From assembly GCF_902729425.1 (NCBI RefSeq), contig NZ_CACVCH010000002.1:20889-84888 (forward strand): DNA of 64,000 nt. The letters run 5' to 3'. Numbering within the stretch: the stretch's first letter is position 1; each line of letters starts with the position of its first letter. The translations under genes were made by a program, and so were the position numbers. Source of the DNA: Magnetospirillum sp. SS-4. GTDB taxonomy: Bacteria > Pseudomonadota > Alphaproteobacteria > Rhodospirillales > Magnetospirillaceae. This document shows positions 31,987-40,717 of this stretch, one piece after another. The notes under the pieces were generated by a model that saw only the letters and a list, made by a program, of their open reading frames with translations, had not been told where the DNA came from and ran no database searches.

Positions 31987-32546
31987 CCGAGCTTCGGTTC
32001 TTCCTCTCGCGCCATTCGGCGCAGCAGGGCAAGGCCGTCCTCCAACCCGTCCATGTGGTGATCGAGCCATTTGCGGCCCAGCGGGCCGTTGAACGGCCAC
32101 GCCGCGCAGCGCGAGGCGCGGGCCGCCATCTCGCACTCATAGGCGTGGATGATGCCGTTGATCTGATGGCGCCGCAATATCGGCGGAAGGACGTCGAGGA
32201 AAGCAAGCTTCAGCCGCAATCCCGCCTGTCCGAACGCGCTGAGCGGGGCCGGAACCGGCTGGGTCAGCAGGTCCAGCAGGCGGCGGCGGCCCGATCCGGT
32301 CAGCGACAGTTTTTCTTCACCGGGCGGGCAGGAGAGGTGGCCGTGCTCCACCAGCGCTTCGACGGTGTCGAACACCACCTGGCCGGTGGGCGACCACAGC
32401 GGCCCGGCCAGGGCCTCGACCGCCAGTCCCACATCCTCGATGGTGATCGGGCCGCGTTCGGCGCAGCCCAGCGCCGCCAGCCAGATATAATCCGACGGCG
32501 TCATCAGACGCGGCGCGATGCTGGGCTGGCGGTCGATAAATCCCAT
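31983..32546 (-). CDS. PadR-like winged-helix transcriptional regulator
   Basis: A 187-residue protein. Residues ~15-95 fit a winged helix of the PadR type: YIWLAALGCAERGPITIEDVG, a recognition-helix region TGQVVFDTVEALVEHGHLS, and the wing LSLTGSGRRRLLDLL. The C-terminal half is helical and may dimerise. Assignment to PadR is by pattern only; another winged-helix family is possible. AGGTGA precedes the ATG. A 19-bp palindrome lies 20 bp upstream of the start and is a likely autoregulatory operator. The gene follows trpE on the same strand with an 80-bp gap, and its 3' end overlaps that of ispB by four bases. Confidence 0.6.
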   Translation of the reverse strand: MGFIDRQPSIAPRLMTPSDYIWLAALGCAERGPITIEDVGLAVEALAGPLWSPTGQVVFDTVEALVEHGHLSCPPGEEKLSLTGSGRRRLLDLLTQPVPAPLSAFGQAGLRLKLAFLDVLPPILRRHQINGIIHAYECEMAARASRCAAWPFNGPLGRKWLDHHMDGLEDGLALLRRMAREEEPKLG

Positions 32547-32565
32547 GGCGTCACCTATGAATGCA

Positions 32566-32584
32566 ATTGCGAATTAATCGCAAT
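32566..32584 (-). promoter_or_regulatory. Perfect palindrome upstream of the PadR-like gene (candidate operator)
   Basis: ATTGCGA-ATTAA-TCGCAAT: two perfect seven-base arms around an AT-rich centre, 20 bp from the regulator's ATG and in the stretch where its promoter should lie. Size and position suit a dimeric winged-helix regulator. Confidence 0.5.
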
Positions 32585-32625
32585 ATGTCATGAAGCGACC
32601 TTCCGGACAAGAGAAAACGCGCGAG

Positions 32626-34146
32626 CTATTGCCTGACCAAGGTGTAGTTGAGGGCGTCCTCGGCGGCGCGCACCAGGGCGCGGGCCTTGTTCATGCACTC
32701 CTCGTGCTCGGACAGCGGCACCGAATCGGCGACGATGCCGGCGCCGGCCTGAACATACATGGTGCCGTCCTTGACCAGGGTGGTCCGGAGCGCGATGCAG
32801 GTGTCCATGTTGCCGTTGCCGTCGAAATAGCCGATGGCGCCGGCATAGAACGAGCGCCGCTCGGTCTCCAGTTCGTCGATGATCTCCATGGCCCTGATCT
32901 TGGGTGCGCCCGAGGTGGTGCCGGCGGGAAAGCCGGCCATCAGCGCGTCCATGGCGTCGCAATCCGGGCGAATCCGGCCTTCGACATTGGAAACGATGTG
33001 CATGACGTGGGAGTAATACTCCACCGCCATCTTCTTGGTGACCGAGACCGAGCCGATGGCGGCGACCCGCCCGACGTCGTTGCGGCCGAGGTCGAGCAGC
33101 ATCAGATGCTCGGCCAGTTCCTTGGGGTCGGCCAGCAGGTCGGCGGCCAGTTCCTCGTCCTCGGTGGGGCTGGCGCCGCGCCGCCTGGTGCCGGCGATGG
33201 GGCGGATGGTCACCCGTTCATCCCTGAGACGGACCAGGATTTCCGGGCTGGACCCCACCAGCTGGAAATCGCCGAAGTCGAGGAAGAACAGGAATGGGCT
33301 GGGATTGAGCCGGCGCAGCGAGCGGTACAGCGAGAACGGCGGTAGCCGGAACGGTACCGCCAGGCGCTGGGACAGCACGACCTGGAAGACGTCGCCGGCG
33401 TCGATGTATTCCTTCGCCTTCGCGACCATGGCGCAGTAATGCTCGGGCGACACGCCGGGAACCGGCACCGGCTGGTGCTCGGCCCGCGACGCGCCGGCAT
33501 AGGTGTGGGGCAGGGGGCATTCCAGCGCCTCGACCACATGCTCCAGGCGTTCCGAGGCAAGGTCCCAGGCCGCCTGCGCGTCCATGCCGGGGCGCGGCCA
33601 TACCGAGGCCACCGCTGTCAGGGTGCCGTTGACGTTGTCGAACACCGCCATGACGGTGGGGCGCATGAAGATGCCGTCGGGGATGCCGATGGGGTCTGGA
33701 TTGGAATCGGGCAGCCTTTCCACCAGCCGCACCATGTCGTAGGTCATGTAGCCGATCAGGCCGGCCGACATAGGGGGGAGATGGGGCGGCGTATCGATGC
33801 GGCATTCCGCCACCAGCGCCCGCAGGCTGTTCAGCGTGCCCGAGGTCTCGGCCACCGGGCAAGGCGTGAAGCCGCTGGATTTGGAACGGGCGTTGCGATT
33901 GATCCAGGCGCGGTTGCCCTGGCATTTCCAGATCAGGTCGGGCTTCAGCCCCAGGATGGAGTAGCGGCCGCGCACGGCGCCACCCTCCACCGATTCCAGC
34001 AGGAAGGCGTTGGGTTGGCCGTTGGCCAGCTTGAGGAACGCCGAGACCGGCGTCTCCAGGTCGGCGACCAGGACGCGCCAGACCACCTGGGGCTTGCCGG
34101 CATCGTAGGTGGCGGCAAAGTCAGGGAAGTCGGGCTGGAGTCTCAT
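32626..34146 (-). CDS. trpE: Anthranilate synthase component I
   Basis: A 506-residue chorismate-utilising enzyme that makes anthranilate, the first committed step of tryptophan synthesis, with the amidotransferase subunit TrpG. The N-terminal region with LLESVEGG is the feedback-inhibition (tryptophan) site. The C-terminal catalytic domain has GDVFQVVLSQR, PIAGTRRRG, DLGRNDVGRVA, FPAGTTSGAPKIRAMEII and YAGAIGYFDGNGNMD. It is the unfused form, unlike rhizobial trpE(G). It starts two bases after ppiD and is presumably co-transcribed with it. No trpG, trpD or trpC follows; a PadR-like gene does. I see no leader peptide or attenuator. Confidence 0.96.
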   Translation of the reverse strand: MRLQPDFPDFAATYDAGKPQVVWRVLVADLETPVSAFLKLANGQPNAFLLESVEGGAVRGRYSILGLKPDLIWKCQGNRAWINRNARSKSSGFTPCPVAETSGTLNSLRALVAECRIDTPPHLPPMSAGLIGYMTYDMVRLVERLPDSNPDPIGIPDGIFMRPTVMAVFDNVNGTLTAVASVWPRPGMDAQAAWDLASERLEHVVEALECPLPHTYAGASRAEHQPVPVPGVSPEHYCAMVAKAKEYIDAGDVFQVVLSQRLAVPFRLPPFSLYRSLRRLNPSPFLFFLDFGDFQLVGSSPEILVRLRDERVTIRPIAGTRRRGASPTEDEELAADLLADPKELAEHLMLLDLGRNDVGRVAAIGSVSVTKKMAVEYYSHVMHIVSNVEGRIRPDCDAMDALMAGFPAGTTSGAPKIRAMEIIDELETERRSFYAGAIGYFDGNGNMDTCIALRTTLVKDGTMYVQAGAGIVADSVPLSEHEECMNKARALVRAAEDALNYTLVRQ

Positions 34147-34148
34147 GA

Positions 34149-36020
34149 TCACTCTTCGCGGGAAAGCTGGGACCGGTCGACCTTGACGCCGAACGTGGTA
34201 TTCAGGGCGGAGACATACTGGTCGGCGATGTCGGCGCCCAGGGATTGCGCCACCCGGCGGCCGGCGGCCTCGGTGATCGGCGGATTGGCCTTGGAATCGA
34301 ACGGTTCGATCCTGGCGAGGCGGGCGACCAGGGTGGCCGATTGCTGGCTGCCGATGGCGACGCCGCCGGGCTGGACTCGGAACAGCTCGGCGATGATGGC
34401 GGGCGGCAGGGTCGATCCCTCGGCCGGTTCGCGGCCGAAGGGCTGGGTGGTCTCGACCTTGGCGCCGACCGACTGGGCCAGGGCGGTGATGGATGATCCG
34501 GACTTCAGCTTTTCCGCCAGGGCCTCGGCCTTCTGCCGGGCGAGGTCGTGGCGGCGCTCGGCCTGCCAGGTGGCCACCACCTCGGCCTTGATGTCGGCGA
34601 GCGGCTTGGGCGCCGGCGCCGTCACGCCGTCGACGCGCAGCAGGAAGTAGCCGCCGCTGCGCAGCTCGGTCAACGGGCTTTCCGTGTTGGGTTCGGTCTG
34701 GAAGGCGACGTCGAGGAACTGGTCCGACTTGGGCAGGTCGCCGATCTGCTTGCCGTTGGGGCCGCGCCCGCCGGCGTCCACCGCCGGAAACTTGGTCAGC
34801 TTCAGGTCGAAGCGCTTGGCGGCCTCTTCCAGGGTGGCACCGCCGCCCAGGGCGTCCTCGACCTTGTTGGCCAGCTCGCCGAGGCCGTCCAGCGACTTCT
34901 CGCGCAGCAGGTCCTGTTCCAGTTGCTCCCTGACCTCGTCCAGGGTGCGGGTTCGGGCGGCCTGAATCTGGCTGATTTTCACCACATGCCAGCCCAGGGC
35001 GGTCTTGACCGGCTGGCTGGTGCCGCCGGCAGGCAGCTTGAACACCGCCTCGGCCAGGCCTTCGGGCAGGTCGCCCTTTTCCACCGAGCCGAGATCGATG
35101 CCCTGGCTGTCCAGCGCCTTGGCGATGGCGTCGAACGACTTGCCCTGGGTGACCATGTCGGCGGCCTTGGCGGCGGCGGCCTGGCTGTCGATCACGATCT
35201 GCGAGACCTGCCGGCGCTCGGGGGTGTTGAATTCCTCCTGGCGCTGCTGATAGGCCTCCTTGATCATCGTCTCGTCGATGGCGATGGAGCCGGCGACGTC
35301 GACCGGTTGCAGCAAGAGAACGGTCAGGGCGCGGTATTCCGGCGCCATGAAGCGGCTGGTGTTTTCCTTGTAGTAGGATTCCAGCTCGGTGATTCCCGGG
35401 GCCGCCGGCAGGGGGACGGATTCGTCGCGCACGGTGATGATTTCGGCCACCCGGCGCTCTTCGCGCCAATGCAGCAGCGGCGTCAGCAGGGTGGACGGCG
35501 CGACGATGCCGGACCCCAGGGTGCTGGCCATCTGGTTGCGGACCATGTTGGAGCGTTCGGCCCGCATGAAGGAATCTTCCGAATAACCGATCCGGCCGAG
35601 GCGGGAGCGGAACAGGTCGCGGTCGAACTGGCCGTTGGCGCCACGGAAGGCGGGGTTGGCGGCGATCTGGCGGATGATGGATTCATCGTTGGCGACCAGA
35701 CCGAGGGAGCGGGCCGCCTCGTCGATCAGGGAACGGGTGATCAGGGAATCTATGGTGCGTTCCATCATGCCCATCTTGCGGGCGTCGTCGGCGTTCAGCT
35801 TGCCGCCGAACAGGGGTTGCAGGCGCTCGACCTCGCGCTTGAACTCGGTATTGACTTCGCTGGCGCTGATGGCGGTCTTGCCCACCTCGATGGCCGGGCC
35901 GCGCGACCCGCCGCCGCGAACGACGTCGCCGACGCCCCAGGCCACGAAGGACAAGGCGAGAAGAGCGAACAGCAGTTTGACGACCCAGGTCTTGGAGGCG
36001 TTGCGAAATACATCCAGCAT
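34149..36020 (-). CDS. ppiD: Periplasmic peptidyl-prolyl isomerase/chaperone PpiD
   Basis: A 623-residue membrane-anchored foldase. The N-terminal FRNASKTWVVKLLFALLALSF has the positively charged start and single membrane helix that places the rest in the periplasm. A SurA-like helical domain follows, then a parvulin domain around residues 265-360 (RRQVSQIVID, GGDL-like GDLPEGLAEAVFKLPAG, GWHVVKISQI), and a second SurA-like region. It assists folding of newly exported proteins near the Sec translocon. ATG 36020 matches the conserved MLDVFR start; a TTG nine bases upstream is an alternative. It forms a unit with trpE. Confidence 0.92.
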   Translation of the reverse strand: MLDVFRNASKTWVVKLLFALLALSFVAWGVGDVVRGGGSRGPAIEVGKTAISASEVNTEFKREVERLQPLFGGKLNADDARKMGMMERTIDSLITRSLIDEAARSLGLVANDESIIRQIAANPAFRGANGQFDRDLFRSRLGRIGYSEDSFMRAERSNMVRNQMASTLGSGIVAPSTLLTPLLHWREERRVAEIITVRDESVPLPAAPGITELESYYKENTSRFMAPEYRALTVLLLQPVDVAGSIAIDETMIKEAYQQRQEEFNTPERRQVSQIVIDSQAAAAKAADMVTQGKSFDAIAKALDSQGIDLGSVEKGDLPEGLAEAVFKLPAGGTSQPVKTALGWHVVKISQIQAARTRTLDEVREQLEQDLLREKSLDGLGELANKVEDALGGGATLEEAAKRFDLKLTKFPAVDAGGRGPNGKQIGDLPKSDQFLDVAFQTEPNTESPLTELRSGGYFLLRVDGVTAPAPKPLADIKAEVVATWQAERRHDLARQKAEALAEKLKSGSSITALAQSVGAKVETTQPFGREPAEGSTLPPAIIAELFRVQPGGVAIGSQQSATLVARLARIEPFDSKANPPITEAAGRRVAQSLGADIADQYVSALNTTFGVKVDRSQLSREE

Positions 36021-36101
36021 CGAGTTCAACCAGATCCCGGGAGAAAGAGGGAAGGCGACCGCGCCCCTCCCCCACGGGAGGCGGTCCTTTTGGAAGCGCG
36101 C

Positions 36102-36130
36102 ATAATAAGGGGGGGGGAGGGGGGCCGCAA
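36102..36130 (-). promoter_or_regulatory. Candidate ppiD-trpE promoter with poly-C spacer
   Basis: Minus strand: TTGCGG (36130-36125), then a 17-bp spacer of six C, one T, nine C and one T, then TATTAT (36107-36102), five of six matches to TATAAT. Only the -10 box is strong. The spacer is a homopolymeric tract that could vary in length. Confidence 0.45.
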
Positions 36131-36434
36131 TATGGAAGTGCGGAGACTGTCGACGGCGCGTGACCCGGCCGGATTCCGAAGGCCCTGCGGAGGCGGATGC
36201 GATGGAGCGCCCATGTCAATTCACCCATTAACAATTATGACACATACGGCCAAAATCCTGTTTGCCGGGCGGCTCCTATAGTCGCGACTGACCGGTGGTC
36301 TGACCACTGTCGCTGATTTCGCGATCATCCGGATGGTTGCCGGCCCCGGTATGTGACATTGTTAAAAGTTGGTGCCGCGGCGCCCTTGCCTCTATGCCGG
36401 TTGGAGGGGCGGACGCGATAATCTTGGAGCTTGA
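36131..36434. other. Intergenic region upstream of the five-PAS kinase, containing a 13-bp palindrome
   Basis: About 300 bp without a credible gene between the ppiD promoter and the kinase start; the whole gene-free gap is 36021-36434. It is locally AT-rich (around 36215-36260 and 36355-36370) compared with its neighbours. The clearest element is the palindrome GTGGTC-T-GACCAC at 36295-36307, 128 bp before the kinase ATG, a possible operator. I see no convincing promoter, RNA gene or terminator. Confidence 0.45.
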
Positions 36435-39400
36435 ATGCACAAGCTGCTGGCCCGTCAACTCCGCAAGGCCGCCGAGGGAAGTCCCGACGGCACGGTGGAT
36501 CTGGCCCGTCTGGTCGCCATGGTCGATCTCGCCTACGACGAGTCCGACCGGGAACGCCGCCTGAAGGACCGTGCCCTCGACGTGATGCAGGCCGAGGTGG
36601 ACCAACTGAGCCAACGGGTGGCCGAACAGGCCGAGGCGCGTTTCAACCTGCTGATGGACAATGTCGGCGAGGCGGTGATCGTCATCGGCGCCAGGGGGCA
36701 TATCGAGGGGTTCAACCGCGAGGCCGAGAAGATTTTCGGCTACGTCGCCGCCGAGGTGATGGGGCGAAACATATCGTGCCTGATGCCGTCCGACCTGGCC
36801 GCCGTCCACGACGCATTCCTGGCGGGATCGAAAAAGGACAGCAACACGCGCGTTCTTGGTCAGGGGGGGCGGGAACTGCTGGGAGCCCGCAAGGGGGGCG
36901 AGATATTTCCCGTCGAGATCGCCATCGGCGAGGTCTCGACCGGCAGCCATCGCCAGTTCATCGGGGTCGTCCGCGACATCACCCTGCGCAAGCAGGCTGA
37001 AATCGAGCTGCGGGAAAGCGAGAGCCGGTTCCGCGATCTGGCGGGATCGGCCTCCGACTGGTTCTGGGAAAGCGATGCCGATCACCGCCTGACTTTCGTG
37101 TCCGACCGGATCGGCAGCGTGCTTGGCGTCAAGCCTGTCGCCATCTTGGGGCATACCTGGTTCGAGATCGGCCTGGACGACCATCCCGAGCGTGCCGCCG
37201 CCCACTGGAACGACCTGCGCTCGCACGCAAGTTTCCGCGATCTGGTCTTTACCGTCGGCCCCCCGGACGGCAAGGACCGCAAGGTCATCCGCCTCAGCGC
37301 CATTCCCATGTTCTCGCACGATGGCGCCTTTCTCGGGTATCGCGGTGTCGGCGCCGACATCACCCGCGAGGCGGCGGCGGTCGAACGGGCCATTCAGGCG
37401 CGGGAACAGTTGCGCGACGCCATCGACAGCATCACCGACGCCATCGCCGTCTACGACAGCAGCGAGAAACTGGTGATCTGCAACCAGGCCTATGCCGATA
37501 CCCTGGACCGTTCCCATGAATTCCTGTTTCCGGGAATCTCGTTCGAACAGGTGCTGAGGAACGGCCACCAGCGCAGATTCTTCGACATCGGAAACCAGGA
37601 TTTCGACGAATGGCTGGTTGGCCGCATCAACCGTTTCCGCAACGCCGACGGCCGTTCGTTCATCGTCAAGCTGTCGGGAGACCGCTGGGTGCAAAGTCGG
37701 GAATGCCCGACCAGCGGTGGCGGCGTGGTGGCGGTTCGCACCGACATCACCGATCTGAAACGTCGCGAGGAGGATCTGGACTTCCTGCGCCGGCGCTACG
37801 AACTGATCCTGGATTCGGCGGGAGAGGGGATCGTCGGCCTCGACCATTGCGGCCGCGTCACCTTCGCCAACCGCATGGCCGGGGAAATCCTCGGCCGCGC
37901 CTGCGCCGAGATGATCGGCCAGTGCTTCCATTGCCTGGTCCATCCCGATCCGTTGCGGTGCGAAGGCCCATGCCCGGCCTCGGCCTCGCCGGTGGTCGAG
38001 GCCTATCTGAGCGGCATCCCCGGCCAGGTCAGCGGCGAGGTGGTCCGCGACAGTGACGGCCAAACCATTCCGGTGGATTACTTCGTCGCGCCCATCATCG
38101 ACAAGGACCAGCCGTCGGGGGCGGTGCTGGTGTTCCGTGACGCCACCCTGCGGCTTCAGTTCGAGCGGGGCCAGGAGGAGTTGCAGCGCGAGCTGTCCTA
38201 TCTGGTGGCGGAGCGCACCAGGGAGCTTCAACGCGAGATCGATACCCGGGCGCGGACCGAAACGGCCCTGCGGGCGTCGCGGGAACGGTTGAAGGCCATT
38301 ACCGACAGCCTGTTCGAAGGGGTTCTGGTGCTGGACCGGGAGGGGTATGTCTCGTTCGCCAATCCATCCGCCAAGCAATTGCTGGAATGTGGCGATCACG
38401 GCACCGACATCGAAGGGTATCCCCTCGATATCCTGATGCGGGTCAGGGCGCCGGCGGGGGATCTTGCATTCAAGGACGCGCCGTTCCACCGGGTGATTCG
38501 GGACAATGCCGTCTTTCGCGACGACGATGCCGCCTTCGTCACCGCCTCGGGCAAGGTCTTTTCGGTGGCCTATGCCTGCTCGCCCCTGGGCGAGGACGAG
38601 GACAAGAGATCGGTCATCGTTTCGTTCCGCGACATCGAGGCGCTGAAGAAGGCCCAGCGCGAGTCGGTGCAGGCGTCCCGTCTCGCCAGCGTCGGCCAGC
38701 TCGCCGCCGGAATCGCCCACGAGATCAACACGCCGATCCAATATGTCGGCGACAATCTCCGTTTCATCAACGACGCCCTCGGCAAGCTGATGCTGGCCAT
38801 GTCGGCCGGGCGGGAACTGGCGGCCGAAGCCGTGTCCCATCCGGACATGGAAGATGCCGTCGCCAGGTTCGAGGCGGCGTTCCGTTCGGCGAAGGTTCCG
38901 TTCCTTCTGACCGAGGTCCCCGCCGCCGTCGCCGAATCCCTCGACGGCGTCGCCCAGATCGCCAGAATCGTCCTGTCCATGAAGGAATTCTCCCACCCCG
39001 GCACCCGCAACAAGACCATGGCCGACATGAACCGTGCCCTGGACAGCACGCTGACCGTGTCGCGCAACGTATGGAAGCATGCCGCCGAGGTGGAGCGCGA
39101 TTTCGACCTCTCGCTGCCGCCGATCCTGTGTTACGCCGGAGAGCTGAACCAGGTGTTCCTCAACCTGATCGTCAACGCCGCCCACGCCGTCGAATCGTCG
39201 GGAAAATCCCTGCCCGGCAGGATCACCATTTCCACCTCGCGCCATGGCGATGACGTGGTGATCTCCATCGCCGACAGCGGTTCCGGCGTGCCCGAAGCGA
39301 TCCGGGAGCGGATATTCGATCCCTTCTTCACCACCAAGGAGGTGGGAAAGGGAACCGGCCAGGGATTGGCCATCTGTCGCGACGTGGTCATGACCAAGCA

Positions 39401-39500
39401 TGGCGGCAGTCTGGAGCTTGCCGACAATGACGGCGGCGCCGCCGTGTTCATCGTCCGCCTTCCCATCAACGGGAATGACGAGCCGGGAGTCGAGGAATGA
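36435..39500 (+). CDS. Soluble five-PAS sensor histidine kinase with Cys-rich PAS domain
   Basis: A 1021-residue kinase without membrane helices. After a short N-terminal coil there are five PAS-like domains, at roughly 75-190, 200-320, 325-445, 455-575 and 615-735. A coiled coil (QFERGQEELQRELSYL...) separates the last two. PAS 1 has a long loop resembling heme- or flavin-binding types (EIFPVEIAIGE). PAS 4 holds C497-x2-C500-x8-C509-x3-C513. The kinase core has H-box AAGIAHEINTPIQYV, N-box NLIVNAAHA and G-boxes DSGSGVP and GKGTGQGLA. No receiver is attached; its stop overlaps the HDOD regulator (ATGA), its likely target. Ligand unknown. Confidence 0.88.
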   Translation: MHKLLARQLRKAAEGSPDGTVDLARLVAMVDLAYDESDRERRLKDRALDVMQAEVDQLSQRVAEQAEARFNLLMDNVGEAVIVIGARGHIEGFNREAEKIFGYVAAEVMGRNISCLMPSDLAAVHDAFLAGSKKDSNTRVLGQGGRELLGARKGGEIFPVEIAIGEVSTGSHRQFIGVVRDITLRKQAEIELRESESRFRDLAGSASDWFWESDADHRLTFVSDRIGSVLGVKPVAILGHTWFEIGLDDHPERAAAHWNDLRSHASFRDLVFTVGPPDGKDRKVIRLSAIPMFSHDGAFLGYRGVGADITREAAAVERAIQAREQLRDAIDSITDAIAVYDSSEKLVICNQAYADTLDRSHEFLFPGISFEQVLRNGHQRRFFDIGNQDFDEWLVGRINRFRNADGRSFIVKLSGDRWVQSRECPTSGGGVVAVRTDITDLKRREEDLDFLRRRYELILDSAGEGIVGLDHCGRVTFANRMAGEILGRACAEMIGQCFHCLVHPDPLRCEGPCPASASPVVEAYLSGIPGQVSGEVVRDSDGQTIPVDYFVAPIIDKDQPSGAVLVFRDATLRLQFERGQEELQRELSYLVAERTRELQREIDTRARTETALRASRERLKAITDSLFEGVLVLDREGYVSFANPSAKQLLECGDHGTDIEGYPLDILMRVRAPAGDLAFKDAPFHRVIRDNAVFRDDDAAFVTASGKVFSVAYACSPLGEDEDKRSVIVSFRDIEALKKAQRESVQASRLASVGQLAAGIAHEINTPIQYVGDNLRFINDALGKLMLAMSAGRELAAEAVSHPDMEDAVARFEAAFRSAKVPFLLTEVPAAVAESLDGVAQIARIVLSMKEFSHPGTRNKTMADMNRALDSTLTVSRNVWKHAAEVERDFDLSLPPILCYAGELNQVFLNLIVNAAHAVESSGKSLPGRITISTSRHGDDVVISIADSGSGVPEAIRERIFDPFFTTKEVGKGTGQGLAICRDVVMTKHGGSLELADNDGGAAVFIVRLPINGNDEPGVEE

Positions 39501-40717
39501 CGGAAATGCTGCGTATTCTGTTCGTCGACGACGAACCTCATATCCTGAAGGGGCTTCGGCGATCCATGGCGGGCATGGACGACGAATGGGACATGACGTT
39601 CTGCACCTCCGGCGAGGAGGCGCTGGCGGTGATGCAGCGCGACGCCACCTTCGACGTGGTCATCTCCGACATGCGCATGCCGCGCATGGATGGGGCCGAG
39701 TTCCTTGGCGTCGTGCGCCAGCGCCATCCCGAAACCATCAGGGTCATCCTGTCCGGTTACGCCGAGATTGAATCGGTTCTCCGCACGGTCGGGCCGGCTC
39801 ATATCTATCTCGCCAAGCCGTGCAGTGCCGAGGCCCTTCGCGACGCAATCTCGCGGCCCATTTCGCTGAAACGCCTGCTGTCGACCCCGTCCCTGCGTTC
39901 GGTGCTGGCCGGGCTCAGCAACCTTCCAAGCCTGCCGGGCCTCTTCCTTCAACTCGACCAGGAACTGCGCTCGCCCCAGTGTTCGGCCCAGACGGTCGCC
40001 GCCCTGATCGACAGGGACGTGGCGATGACTGCGGAATTGCTGCGCCTGACCAATTCCGCCTATTTTTCGGTCGCCAGCCCGGTGACCTCCACGTTGCAGG
40101 TGGTTCGCACCATTGGTCTGGAAACCGTCCAGGCGCTGGTGTTGCAGATCGGCATCTTCCGCCAGTTCGCCGGCAGCGCGTCCGTCGGTCCCATCCTTCA
40201 GGGACTGACGGATTACAGCCTGGCCATCGCCAATCTCGCCGAGGCCATATCCGTGTCCATGGGGACGGACCAGTCCAAGGCCAAGGCCGCCCATTGCGCC
40301 GCCATGCTGTCTCGAATCGGCATCCTGGTTCTGCTGGATGCCTATCCGGAGGTTTACGCCCGCCTGCTGTCGGGGGGCGGAACCGCCTTGCCCCTGCATC
40401 AGGCGGAGGAGGAGGCGTTCGGGGCCAGCCACGCCCTGGTCGGGGCCTACCTTCTTGGGCTGTGGGGCTTCGCCCCTCCGCTGGTCGAGGCGGTGGCCTT
40501 CGCCGGCACGCCGTCGGCCTGTCCCGGCCACGACAACGACACGCTGACCGCCCTTCACGCGGCGATGGGGCTCGGCCCCGCCCTGTCGGCCCTGATGCCG
40601 GTAGAAATTCAAAGCGCCACCGCCCTGGACATGGCATATCTTATCGAGGCTCGCAGGGACGGCCAGGTCATGCTTTGGCGTCGGTTGGCGGCGAATTCCC
40701 CGGGGGAGACAAGATGA
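39497..40717 (+). CDS. Response regulator with receiver and HDOD output domain
   Basis: A 406-residue protein. The receiver (1-120) has FVDDEP, the acceptor region VISDMRMPRMDG and the conserved Lys in LAKPCSAEA. The remainder is an HDOD domain: LSNLPSLPGLFLQL, followed by VAALIDRDVAMTAELLRLTNSAYF, the helix pattern of HDOD. HDOD is a catalytically dead relative of HD phosphohydrolases that often acts as an interaction module in cyclic-di-GMP signalling. It lacks DNA-binding motifs. It is coupled at both ends (ATGA with the kinase, ATGA with the next regulator), so kinase and both regulators form one unit. Confidence 0.85.
   Translation: MTEMLRILFVDDEPHILKGLRRSMAGMDDEWDMTFCTSGEEALAVMQRDATFDVVISDMRMPRMDGAEFLGVVRQRHPETIRVILSGYAEIESVLRTVGPAHIYLAKPCSAEALRDAISRPISLKRLLSTPSLRSVLAGLSNLPSLPGLFLQLDQELRSPQCSAQTVAALIDRDVAMTAELLRLTNSAYFSVASPVTSTLQVVRTIGLETVQALVLQIGIFRQFAGSASVGPILQGLTDYSLAIANLAEAISVSMGTDQSKAKAAHCAAMLSRIGILVLLDAYPEVYARLLSGGGTALPLHQAEEEAFGASHALVGAYLLGLWGFAPPLVEAVAFAGTPSACPGHDNDTLTALHAAMGLGPALSALMPVEIQSATALDMAYLIEARRDGQVMLWRRLAANSPGETR

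Noticed and set aside
32547-34200. trp attenuator or leader peptide at trpE
   Set aside because: trpE starts two bases after ppiD, leaving no room for a leader peptide.
36064-36124. Long-range pairing of CCCCTCCCCC with GGGGGAGGGG in the ppiD leader/promoter as a terminator
   Set aside because: One arm lies in the promoter spacer and would not be transcribed from that promoter, so it is better read as a DNA composition feature.
36276-39401. Minus-strand open frame of about 1040 codons opposite the five-PAS kinase
   Set aside because: GC-rich coding DNA often leaves long open antisense frames. It shows no family motif and lies exactly opposite a well-supported gene.
36435-39500. Five-PAS kinase as a phytochrome or heme sensor
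   Set aside because: No GAF/PHY domain and no invariant axial His can be assigned by eye in the PAS domains.
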